NCBI GenBank assembly: GCA_003254905.1
Contig: QANU01106758.1
Location: 68,116-132,115 of the forward strand
Direction of reading: 5' to 3'
Source: Nissolia schottii
Taxonomy: Eukaryota > Streptophyta > Magnoliopsida > Fabales > Fabaceae
Length of the DNA stretch: 64,000 nucleotides
In this document: piece by piece, positions 47,252 to 57,178 of the stretch
Position numbering within the stretch: position 1 is the stretch's first letter
Layout of the letters: the number at the start of each line of letters is the position of its first letter
Translations under genes and position numbers: made by a program
The notes under the pieces: model-generated
Told to the model about the DNA's origin: nothing
Database searches by the model: none
What the model saw: the letters and a program-made list of their open reading frames with translations, nothing else

Positions 47252-48700
47252 CTAACTCTCCTCTTCATCATCAACCCTCCTCCCATGGCAAGAGTCCTTA
47301 GGGTTCAGCTCCGGGTTAGCCGTAAATCTTTTCTTTTTCAGCTCGGCTATATCAGTAGCCAATTGTCCCAATTGTGTCTCCAAGTTCCTAATAGAGGCTT
47401 CGTTATTCTTTTGATTTATCATTGATTGTTGCATAAATTGATTGAACGTTTCCTATATTTTAGAACTCGGATGCACTGGTGGTTGGTTCTGATACGGGCG
47501 GGGTGGTTGGTACTGCGGTTGCGGTGCTCTGAATGATGGTCCAGCTTCTTGCCTCCATGGCTGATTGAAATTTTGATTCGGTCCCCTTTGGAAATTGTTT
47601 TGATAGGGTGGCCGTGGCTGGTTTTCAAGGAAGTGAACCTCCTCTTCCCTGAAATGACAAACATTGGACGGGTGATCGCCATTACAAATTTCACAGAAAA
47701 ATACCTGTTGCCTTTTCGCATCACGGGCCTCTCTAATTTGCTTTGGCAACTCGCTTAGGGCCTTTTTCACCTCGTCTATCTGTTGTTGGAGTTGCTTGTG
47801 TTGGGCAAGAATGTCATCATTGGGTCCCAGCTCAAGCACTCCTCCTCTCCTAGGACCTGTATTGAACTGGCCTTGTTGGTCCGTCAAGGCCATGGAATCA
47901 ATAATGGAGATGGCTTCCTCCGGCGTCTTGGACATGATTTGTCCACCAGCGGCAGCATCAAGCATCAGTTTGTGCTGTTGTTGGAGTCCGTTCCTAAAGA
48001 TGTGGATTTGTGTACGCGCATCGAACCCATGATTTGGGCACTTTCTCAGCATGGATTTGTAGCGTTCCCAGGCTTCACAGAGACTTTCTCCAGGTGCCTG
48101 CACAAATGTAGCAATAGCAGTTTTCAAATCCATAAATTTAGACTAAGAAAAGTACCTGGCACAGAACTTTTCCTCCAGTTGATCCCAATTTGACAATATG
48201 TTTTGTGGCTGATCAAGCAACCACTCCTTGGCTTTTCCAATCAAAGTCAGCGGAAACATCCTTAAAAAGATAGATTCTTCATCAGCCTCGGACATTCCCG
48301 CGGTCCCACAGAGTTCATAAAACTTTGTCAGATGAGCATATGGATCCTCATGATCCAAACCTGCAAAAGGGTTAGCATATAATAATTGAATCAAACCAGG
48401 TTGCATCTGAGGTTGTCTTTGAGCTCCAGTAGTCCTGCTCATGCGAATAATATTTCTAGGGGTAAAATTTACAAATCCCCTATTGTCACTAGCTCCTGTG
48501 GCGTTGCCAGTACCAGCTCCACCAGTTCCAGTACTATCGGCCATGGTTTCTTCTTGGTTTGAAGAAGTTGATGATGAAGTTGTCTCTTGTTCTTCTCTTT
48601 GTTTGGCTAAGTGCTTTTTCTTCTTTTTCCTATTCTTCCTCGAAGTAGCTTCAATCTCAGGATCAAATGACAATGGTTCTTTTGAAGTCTTACCTCGCAA
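47252..48700 (-). pseudogene. gag of element M (Athila/Tat-like)
   Basis: One minus-strand frame with two internal TAG stops. Part 1 (48700-48143): a basic Lys/Arg/Ser start, a Gly/Thr-rich linker, FANPFAGLDHEDPYAHL-like core (read as YANPFAGLDHEDPYAHLTKF), FYELCGTAGMSE, ESIFLRMFPLTLIGKAKEWL. Part 2 (48133-47453): ETFVQAPGESLCEAWERYKS-type segment (read as FVQAPGESLCEAWERYK), CPNHGFDARTQIHIFRNGL, a coiled QLQQQIDEVKKALSEL helix, a zinc knuckle CEICNGDHPSNVC, and a Gln/Pro/Asn-rich tail. Part 3 (47434-47252): QFMQQSMINQKNNEASIRNL, a coiled segment. Both stops sit where Gln would fit and are single C to T changes. Confidence 0.88.
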
Positions 48701-48860
48701 TTGCTAAGAAAAGTTCACACTAGCCAAATAAGATCAAAACAAGAGTTCACAAAATAACAAAATAGTTTATAAAATAACGAAAATAAAGAATATACAATAT
48801 TTTACAGATATTCACAATTGTTTAACTAAACAAAACTCAAGCTATGTATTTTGACGCAAC

Positions 48861-48882
48861 TCCCCGGCAACGACGCCAAATT
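48861..48882 (-). promoter_or_regulatory. PBS of M, Asp-tRNA type
   Basis: The plus strand reads TCCCCGGCAACGACGCCA, the 3' end of Asp-tRNA with one change, followed by AATT and the LTR start at 48883. Confidence 0.82.
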
Positions 48883-50503
48883 TGATGAAAGCCTTTTTAA
48901 CCACTTTCTAAGATCTTGACACAGCTTAGATTTTGTCACAACTATGCCAAGCTTGTAGAAAGCTTCTATGCGCTTTTGTCGTTCAAATTAAATATTTATA
49001 TACATACCTACTTTACGGCTTTCAGATTCCAAAGGAATCCAATTGCAGTATAGGGTATGGTCGATCCCACAGGGAGTTGTAAAAATACCGTTCTTGAGTT
49101 CATTTAATTAAACAATGAGGTGAAAGATTTGTGATTTGATTTATATTTAAATAGACTAAATAAATAAAAGACAGGAAAATAAAATAGGAAACAAATCAGA
49201 GGTAGTTCCGGAGCTTGTTGGGAATTTTAATCACATCATAGTTTCATGCATCCAGTTACTTATTACATAGAACTATCGTTTGATTGCCCGCCATCAGTTC
49301 TTAACTTGTCATCACTTTCGCGCATGACAAGATCACAGGTTTCCCTTGTTAAACTGTCACTTTCGCACACTAGCTTAACAAGGTACGCCAGCATTAATCC
49401 AGATGTTAAAACGGCTAACCTTTATTCCAGTTACGGCAACAAGGTTAGATGAAATGATTTAGGTCAGACTCTAATGATTGTAACTTTCGTTCACAACGTT
49501 CAAGTCTAGGTTCTAGTTAAGCATAGCATTATTGATTTTAATTTGGTTATGACCTAATTAGCATAACTTTCGTTCATGTAAATAAGTCCCAAATCAAGAA
49601 TCAAAACACTAAACAAAACTAGCATTAGGCATGAAATCATTCAAGCAAATCATAAGAAAAAGATAGATTCATATGTAATAGTTACATGGATACAAGCAAA
49701 CTACAATAGTAATCAAAATCCCAACAAAAAGAGGGTTAGGAACCCATCTTACAAGAGAATCTCGGAGGCAAGGTTTAGGCACTTACCATGACACGTGCTC
49801 ACGCCGTCATGGCCATGGCTTCGCCAAGCTTCCTCGATCTCCGGCTCCTTCACAAGCCTCGTCTTTGTTCCTAACCTAACCTAAACTAAACTAAGCTTTA
49901 AAAGTGCAAAATAAATGAAGAAGAATGGTGTTTGGAGGGGGGGGAAGAGATGGTTTCGGAATGGCATGGCCTCCTCTATTTATAGGCAAAATTTGGGTCC
50001 ATCGCTCAGCGGTTTGGGTGTCATCGCTGAGCGATTAATCCTTTATCGCTGGGCGGCGGCGCGTAATCGCTGAGCGATTGTACTTTGCATTAAATGCTCG
50101 GCAGCTTTTTGCAGGCGGTGCTGACGTGTCGCTCTGTGATTGGCTGGTCCTAGTTGGCTCCAGCTGGCTCAATGATGGCGCCGGTGCAAGTGGCTTGCCG
50201 ACTTACTATCGCTGAGCGATTAGAGTAATATCGCTGAGCGATTAGGTCTTGAGCGCTGAGCGGTTCTGTGTACTTCGCTGAGCGACGCCTTCGTCCAGAG
50301 TTTTCTCTTTTAATCTCTTTTCCAATTCTGCCCTTTTCTTCCCTTCTTCATGGGATTATTCTTCAATTAATCTACTTGCATCCATCTTCAAAATATATTA
50401 TAAATCCTACAAAATAAAGGGAATTCATTAGATAATTCGTTTAAAAAATAACAGATAAGTGCCATTTTGATATGTCAATTTTGTGTAAATTGGGCACTTA
50501 TCA
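48883..50503 (-). repeat. 5' LTR of M
   Basis: TGATGAAAGCC to GGGCACTTATCA, 1621 bp. TATA complement 49977-49984. Array 50003-50284. Confidence 0.93.
50003..50284. repeat. phased CGCTGAGCG array in M's 5' LTR
   Basis: Cluster 1 cores at 50003, 50025, 50047 and 50068 (22, 22, 21). Cluster 2 at 50210, 50232, 50254 and 50276 (22, 22, 22). This is the most regular array in the window. Confidence 0.92.
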
Positions 50504-50932
50504 GGTGGCTGCAGCAGGATAGTTCCAGGACCAGAGCAAAGAGACTATTCTCACATTAGGGCGATAGCTATTTTGTGTAGTGATCTATGACCTTTGATAA
50601 CTTTTTTTGTAAATACTTACTAGTAAGCAATGTGTAATTATATGTTGGACCTTGGTTGTACTTATATGTATATTCATACTCTTCCTGGCTTATTATCACC
50701 TTAGCTACCAGATACATTAGCGTTTGTATATATATGTTTCGTTGATCACGCACGGCTCCCAGTTTACAAACTGATACTGTAAAAGAATGATTTTTGAAAT
50801 GGTCCATATTTTTACGTAAATGAATATTTGCTAAGTGAAAAATAGGGACTAAAGGTAATCCCACACAACGGATAATAACCCTGTAAGCATTGCTTGCTAC
50901 CATGGAAGTGGGCAGTTAGCAAGGGTGTTACA

Positions 50933-51102
50933 ATTGGTATCAGAGCAATTTGGTCCCATGGAGCTTGAGGACTGGACTGCACTATGCTTTCGAGCATAAT
51001 TCACAGTGTATACCTACTAAGTTGTATGTGCTGGATCTTTGTGCACTAGCTTATCTTGAGACTGATTAACTCAGGATTTTTGCAGGTGCTACCAACCCAG
51101 CC
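50933..51102 (+). promoter_or_regulatory. leader of L: PBS, TTCG hairpin, acceptor-like site
   Basis: TTGGTATCAGAGC begins at 50934 (12-base initiator Met-tRNA match). Hairpin ATGCT-TTCG-AGCAT at 50984-50997. GGATTTTTGCAG|GT with the AG ending at 51085, 17 bases before the ATG. Confidence 0.88.
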
Positions 51103-51865
51103 ATGCCACCTTAAAGGGACCTTACACAACACAACACCTCGAACGACGGCCTCACCGAGATACTCTGGTAGCTGGCTCAGGCGACGGCCCAAATCGTAGC
51201 TGCGACTATTCAGAGAGATGCCCCACCGCCTGAGCATGACGTTGACGTGAAGAAGTACGCGGAATTTGTCCAGACCAACCCTCCAACCTTCAAAGGATTG
51301 ATGAATCCGAAACAAGTTCACCACTGGATAAGGGAAATGGAGCAAGTCCTAGATGACCTCCGTTGCCCGGATGACTAGAAAGTCAGATTCTCCACCAAAA
51401 GGCTGCGGGGCGCAGTGAGAGAATGGTGGGACACCACCAGCCCCCTTCTGAAGGAAGGAACAGTCCCGATCACATGGATGCAGTTTACAACAACCTTCAT
51501 GGACAAGTACTTCCCGATCGGACTCAGAGAGCAGAAAGAGTTAGAGTTCCTCGTATTGCAATAGGGCCACATGACGGTAGCCGAGTACACGGCAAAGTTT
51601 GAACGACTATATCGCTACTCCCGCACCTACCAGCTCAACCCCGACGAAACGTGGAAGTGTGGAAAGTATCAATGGGGACTAAAGTCGGAGCTTCAGATGT
51701 CGGTCAACCACCTATACATTCGCAACTATACTATTCTGGTCAACACTTGCTTAACCTTGGAGGAATCAACCACCGACTTGACGTCTGCAAGGAACGAGCG
51801 GCTTAAGAGGAAGGTGGTAGAGAAAGGGAGCTCGGCACAGGAGCCCAGGAGGAAAGGGCCTTTCC
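51103..51865 (+). pseudogene. L gag, N-terminal part
   Basis: One frame from ATG at 51103 with four stops. Readable segments: GLTEIL, LAQATAQIVAATIQRDAPPP, VHHWIREMEQVLDDLRC, KVRFSTKRLRGAVREWWDTT, FMDKYFPIGLREQKELEF, GHMTVAEYTAKFERLYRYSR, LNPDETWKCGKYQWGLKSEL, NHLYIRNYTILVNTCLTLEE, and the basic tail to KGPFL at 51865, where LTR N is inserted. Compared with H, three stops are TAG in place of CAG (after EIL-W, in PDD-KVRF, in VLQ-GHMT); the first (codon 4) is TAA in place of an Arg codon. Confidence 0.9.
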
Positions 51866-53061
51866 TGTAACAACCTAACTTTTTCCCTTCAGTTAAAATG
51901 ATATCTAGGAAAGAATTAAAAATATAATAAGAAGGAAAATGTGAGATAAAAATGAAATAAAATTCAAATATTAATTTTATCTCTGTAATCTTAATTATAA
52001 TAATACTTCTGCGATCCCGTGACGTCCGGTTACGTTTGGATCGAAATTAGGGTTTCATTGTACTTTAATCACGACTCAAAGGAGTCTGTAAAATATATTC
52101 ATATGAAAATAAATTCAAGAATATTCCAACTAAGATTTAAATATTAACGAGGAAAATTAATAGGTCACAACGGTATGTCCGGAATATTTTTAGGACATCC
52201 GTACATAAATAGTTAATGAACGAACATGACCGAAAACACACTAAGGGTAAAATTGGAAAATAATTATGGCCAAGGGACTAAAACCCTCATGGCCAGCCCC
52301 CAAACCCGAAAACATACACATACAAACACTCCAAAGTTTTCATTTCTTCTTCCTAAGTTTCCATCACCAAAGCTCCATAACCATCCAAGCTTAACTATCA
52401 TCCTTTGCTTTTCATCATCATCAATCATTCTCAAATCCATCAAGAAGGCAAGCTAGTATCAAGGCTAGAAGTTCTCTTCAAGTGGAAGCCAAGAAACCAA
52501 GGTTCCATAACCCTAATCTTCCATAACCTAAGTTTTCTCTTTTCTTGACAAAGAAAAGTTCAAGCAAGCAATCAAGCTTCAAGTTCATCTTTTCCAACAT
52601 CATAATTCATTCCTAAGCATACAAAGAAGACAAGCAAGAGTAGTTGGTGAGTTTTCATCACTTGGTACAAAGGCAAGCTTCCATAACCTAGATTTCCCTA
52701 ATTATGTCAAGGTTTTCATTTTAGGTCAAGGAATCATCAAGCAAGCAAGCAAGGCTTGATTTCATCTTTACTCTAGCATTAACAAGCTCTTGAGGAAGTG
52801 GGTAACTCTAGTTCCTCACCTCTTGGATGGTGAATAAGTGTTATGTGCTTGTATGTGTATGTATGTGAATCTTGATTATATGAACATATATACTAGAAAT
52901 GATGCTAGGCTTAGGAAGACAATTCTAAAGGGTCTTGTGACCTGCATTAGATAGGATTATTGTGCTTGGATTATGTGTGAAACTCAAGCAAGTGCCATGG
53001 GAAGCCAAGGGAAGAAAATGGAAGAGAAGAGAAATTCGGTTTTCATGTCTCGCACAGGGGC

Positions 53062-53240
53062 CGTTGAGCGGAGTCTCAGGCATCGCTGAGCGAGACGAGG
53101 CCTACGTGGAAAGTGAAAGAGATATTTTGGGCGTAAGGCGATGGAGAAAATTTGAGAAAGTGGCAGCCGCTGAGCGATACAACCTTTATCGCTGGGCGCA
53201 AAGGCTCAATCCGCTGAGCGAACATCAGTTTTTGCTGAGC
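53062..53240. repeat. phased CGCTGAGCG array in LTR N
   Basis: Cores 53062 and 53084 (22), then 53168, 53190, 53212 and 53233 (22, 22, 21). Confidence 0.9.
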
Positions 53241-53528
53241 GGCTTGAGACTAGAGAAAGCTTATGGCACCCTCTTGAGGCTCATAGACTAGTATTTAATG
53301 CTGTATCTGTGATCGTTAGCTGAATTGTATGAATGTAGATGTTGTATATGAAAGAAATGTACTAAACATGTATATGTCATGTAATCTGTGATGATATCTG
53401 TAGCATTCCATGCATTCATGATACACCTAGTTAAAGACATTAGAATTAACTCTGAGATAAGTAAAGATGCTGAAATGAACCATAGGGAACGAGTATGCCA
53501 GGCTGCAGGTACCCAAAATGCTGAAATG

Positions 53529-53650
53529 CTGAAAATGGGCCAATGCCCAATACTGAAAAAGGGCTAATGCCTAATACTGAAAATGGGCCAATGCCCAATG
53601 CTGAACAAGGGCAAGTGCCCCATGCTGATAAAGGCTATATGTCACATGCT
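53529..53650 (+). repeat. 24-bp tandem repeat in LTR N
   Basis: CTGAAAATGGGCCAATGCCC-type units start at 53529, 53553, 53577, 53601 and 53625, an exact 24-bp period. Each unit can pair GGGC with GCCC. Degenerate minus-strand counterparts lie at 62112-62200 in LTR Q. Confidence 0.9.
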
Positions 53651-54162
53651 GAACGGGCCGTGATCACGTGAGCCGATTATGATCCCACTTCAGGAGGTCG
53701 AGGCATCCTGAATGTGGAAGCCCGCCACAGGTGGTGTCGATATGGCATACCTGGAGGTGTGCGGCTACCACGCCTATGCATTGTCGAAAGGGGGCAAGCT
53801 TAGGTGGGGATACAATATCCGCCCACTGTCGAGGGGTCCCGAGGGGGCACACGGCAGGTGGAAGCCCACCGCAGGAAGGTCCAGACAGTGTCGGCCTACA
53901 CTGAGGGTGCGAGGTTATTCCGTCATACTAGTGTCAATAGAGGACATTACTATGGTGGGAATAACACATATTCTGTTATGCTGTTATATTCTGTTATGCG
54001 GAATGTATTCGGAATGTATCCTGTTATGCATTGTGATTATTCTGAATGTATAGCCTACTGTTCTGTCGTACCGTCAAGAGCACGCTCGAGACGGTTTCCA
54101 CGAAATGTTAATCAGCACGAGAACGTAGTAAGCAAGAGTAGTTCCCATATCACATAAAAATG

Positions 54163-54338
54163 CAAATAAAGCCGTTCAGATAGGCCAGATAATAAACAGT
54201 AGGATATTTAGTATGTATGTTCACTTAGAGATCTCTGAGCGGCCTGAAGTCCGACATAATTTGATATGAGACTCAGGAACTAAAGTTATTTCCACTGAGA
54301 ACCTACCGTTCTCATTCCCACTGTTTTATGACTTCAGG
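54163..54338 (+). promoter_or_regulatory. conserved LTR module, copy 14 (N)
   Basis: ATAAAGCCGTTCAGATAGGC, GAGATCTCTGAGCGGCC, GAGAAC, loop CTACC, GTTCTC, CATTCCCACTG, TTTTATGACTTCAG ending at 54338. Confidence 0.6.
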
Positions 54339-54838
54339 TACAGAAGATGAGTCTTATTTTGAGGATGCAGATGAGCCGCCAGCTGAGCCATGAGCGGCTA
54401 TGACTTGATGAGCTTAGAGAGAGATAGCTGTTTAGATTTTTGCCAAGGACATACTGAGTAGCATTCCAGTAGTCCTTGTATTTTGATGTGATGTATTCTG
54501 AATTATGTATTCAGTACTTCAGTTTATGTACATGTGATGTATATCTTACTTAATGTATATACAGTTATGTGACTTTGTTTAAGAGACCACCTGGACATGT
54601 ATTGGATGCTTTACTATATTACCGTTATACGCCTTGTTATATTGTTTATTCTGGCGCATGGCTCTATTTTAGTAATTATGCAATGTAAATTGAAAAGTTT
54701 TAAAATTGGTCCTTATTTCTTAAACAACTACTTTCGAAAGATAACTATGGACTAAGGTATTCTGACCAAGTAGACAACAACCTAGTGAGCTTTGTTTACT
54801 ACATACGGGTAAACAATTAGCTAGGGCGTTTCATTTCT

Positions 54839-55314
54839 AGCCCCTTTTCCCTGGTCAGGGTAGAAGGTGGTATCCATATCAACCTCAGCAGCAGCAGCCA
54901 GGAGGGGCCCCGGATCAGTCCCAGCAAGACCAACCGCAACAAGGAGGCGAGAATAGGCCACCTTGCCAGAAGTGCGACAAGCCCCACAGTGGAGATTGTC
55001 TGATGGGGAAGGACGTCTGCTACAGATGTGGGAAACCCGACCACTTCTCCAAAGCATGTAGGGCCCCCTTACCTGTCAACCAATATTTGTCACCGATATG
55101 GGGGACGCGGACACATCGCCAAGGATTGCACAGCAACCCAACCCACGACCCAGACGACGACGCCCCCAAGCCGAGTCTTTACTACGTGGGCCAACTTTGA
55201 GCGAATGAGAGAGGAAGTCAGTGCAGGTAGGTAAACAACAGTAAGAATAGTGGATACCCGGAACCTCTAGCAATGCTAGAATTTTGGGGCAAAATTCTTT
55301 TAAAGGGGGAGGAA
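54839..55314 (+). pseudogene. L gag, zinc-knuckle part, and PPT
   Basis: After N the gag continues with a Gln-rich stretch and knuckles CQKCDKPHSGDC, CYRCGKPDHFSKAC and a third, broken by frameshift and a Cys to Tyr change (CHRYGGRGHIAKDC). It ends in FTTWANFERMREEVSAGR at about 55234. The PPT AAAGGGGGAGGAA at 55302-55314 directly precedes the 3' LTR. No pol. Confidence 0.88.
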
Positions 55315-57178
55315 TGTAACATCCCGATTTTTCACCTTACGAAGATTTCGCATAATAAATTAATAAGAATAAATTAAGAATGGGAAAATTTAATCATTAA
55401 CTTTAATCTTTAAAATATTAGCTAAAAATAGTACTTGGGTGATTTCGCGGAGTCTTGTGAGGTCCGAATCGATTTTTGGTTACTATTAAAATTTAATTAC
55501 GACTCAAAGGAGTCCGTAAAATACACTAATATGAAAATAAATTCAAGAATGCCCAACTAAAATTAAATAAGTAATAAGGAAAAATTTGTAGATCACAACG
55601 GTATGTCCAAAATATTTTTAGGACAATCGTACACGAACGATTAAGAACCAAACGCGATCAAGTCAGGACAAATGGAGCACGTGGCTACAACCACTGCCAG
55701 CCAAGTAAAGAAACAAAAAGAAGATATAAGAAAGAAAAAGCAGGAAAAGATATTTATATATATAATAATAATATAATAATATATAATATAATAATATTAT
55801 AATAATAATAATTAACTAACCCTGAGGCGGCATAAGCCACTGCCTCAGGTCCTATATAAATAAGGCCTTTGATGGCCAAATTTCAAGCATTCAATGCTTT
55901 GAAATTCATCTACTCCATAGTTAATTGTTCCGTTCATGCACTCTGCAGTTACGCTGTTGGACTCAAGAAAAATAGCATGATCGTCTCAAGGTTCATGGGA
56001 GTCTTTTCTTGCAACTTTCAGAATGCTTGGAAAGTGGGTAATCCTAGACCCACTATCTATGTGGTATATTATAATGTTTTCTGTATGTTAATATGAAAAC
56101 ATAACGCAGTAGATTTTTTGTAGAAAATATGTTTAGTGTAACGTATGAATGATTTTATAAAATTTTAATGTCAGAAAAATATACCTGTACTGGTTAGGAC
56201 TATGTGGGACGGCCTTAGGCTTCAAAAGCATATTTTGACGCTGGAACTATTTTGGCCAGCAACACGCTGAGCGGTGCGATGAGCGGCCTTACCTGAAAGT
56301 CTGTAATTTTGACAGTCCAAGGGCCAAGTTTTCATGTTATTCGAAGGACCAAACTTTCATTCGAATAACCTTTAAAAAACTTAAAAGTTTAGCTTTCCTA
56401 CATGTTCCAATTAGCATAGAAACTTAGAAAGTTGTATGTGCAAATAACCGTGAATCTGTTGTGTTTTTAAAGCATGCATCATGAGGACTTTAGATCACTA
56501 GAAGTTGTCACCTAATGACAGGAAATATCATAATTGAACGAAGGAAACAAGGGGAGAGTCTAAAGGAAAAGATAAACGTGAGTATGGTCAATCGTATGAA
56601 AAAAATGGTGATAGAAAGAGTAAACAGGTAAACGATCTGCTTCCAACTTAGCCACAAGGCGGCCCCTTGCCACCTAGGAAGGGGGTGGAGTCTCGTTGCC
56701 TCAAGGAACAGACAGTGAACGCAGGTCATGCATCACCATGTGGGCGACGGTCCTAAGATGTACGAGGAGGTGTGACACGAGTCGAAACGCTAAACGATAT
56801 GATACCACGCCAGTGAGCCTAATGAATGGTCCATGCATTGATACCGTGCCTCATGAGCATGATGAACAGTCCTTGCATGATAAACTATCCTGTGCGTGGC
56901 AACCATGGTGGAAGGATCCCACGCAACATATGTGTGATGAACAGTCAAATATGTCTGATCACCTACTAAAGTAGATAAAGCCATTCAGGACCTAGACAAA
57001 GATAATAACTAGTAGGAGTTAGTATGCATGAACACCTAGAGATCTCCTGAGTGGCCGGGAACATAATGGAGAACATAATAGGTAGCGCTAGGGATCCCAC
57101 TGAGGATGAAGAGTTCTCACCCCCACTCCTTTATGGTTCCAGACGTGCAGAGCGAAGGGATAGACGATAGGGACACGT
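55315..57178 (+). repeat. 3' LTR of L, cut by LTR P
   Basis: TGTAACATCCCGATTTTTCA start; TATATAAATA 55853-55862 and GTGGGTAA 56034-56041 (181 bp, as in the 5' LTR). Fewer GCTGAGCG cores remain (56267-56285). Conserved module 56970-57142. The flank at the P insertion is CACGT. Confidence 0.88.
56970..57142 (+). promoter_or_regulatory. conserved LTR module, copy 15 (L 3' LTR)
   Basis: GATAAAGCCATTCAGGACC, then GAGGAT, loop GAAGA, GTTCTC, CACCCCCACTCC, TTTATGGTTCCAG ending at 57142. Confidence 0.6.

Larger units (their letters stand above)
43602..50503 (-). mobile_element. Element M: gag-only Athila/Tat-like retrotransposon
   Basis: Exact duplication GGTGG (43597-43601 and 50504-50508). 3' LTR 43602-45221, PPT complement CTCCCCCT at 45222-45229, internal region, PBS 48861-48878, 5' LTR 48883-50503. 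The PBS reads TGGCGTCGTTGCCGGGGA on the element strand, matching plant Asp-tRNA with one change. The only coding part is gag (47252-48700); 45230-47250 has no protease or polymerase. The two LTRs are the same length within one base and nearly identical by eye, so this is one of the youngest insertions in the window. Confidence 0.9.
40923..50932 (+). repeat. 5' LTR of L, interrupted
   Basis: Own segments 40923-42607, 43291-43601 and 50509-50932, about 2.4 kb. Start TGTAACATCCCGATTTTCCC. TATATAAATA at 41443-41452; GTGGGTAA at 41624-41631 (181 bp). Four GCTCAGCG-type cores at 41851-41902 (steps 12, 12, 21). Conserved module at 43362-43549. Confidence 0.88.
51866..54833 (+). mobile_element. solo LTR N inside L gag
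   Basis: TGTAACAACCTAACTTTTTC to TTAGCTAGGGCGTTTCA, 2968 bp; flanks TTTCC (51861-51865) and TTTCT (54834-54838). Donor-like GTGGGTAA at 52798-52805. CGCTGAGCG array 53062-53240; 24-bp repeats 53529-53650; conserved module 54163-54338. Related to B and Q. Confidence 0.9.
40923..57178 (+). mobile_element. Element L: plus-strand gag-only LTR retrotransposon (TR-GAG), 3' LTR incomplete in window
   Basis: 5' LTR 40923-50932 (interrupted by a TIR element and by element M), PBS 50934-50946, gag 51103-51865 and 54839-55200 (split by LTR N), PPT 55300-55314, 3' LTR from 55315, cut at 57178 by LTR P. The internal region without N is about 1.4 kb, with no pol, the same plan as H. The LTR ends match H's (TAGCAAGGGTGTTACA against the complement of TGTAACACCCCTGCTA). 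The left flank is AAAAG; the right one is outside the window. Confidence 0.88.

Noticed and set aside
50934..50946. tRNA fragment
   Set aside because: It is only the 12-13 base primer-binding site next to an LTR, not a tRNA gene. No full tRNA or rRNA gene was seen in the window.
55869..56096. 75-residue frame beginning 16 bases after the TATA box in L's 3' LTR
   Set aside because: The sister LTR at 41469 has a stop in the same frame; it is untranslated leader sequence more likely than a gene.
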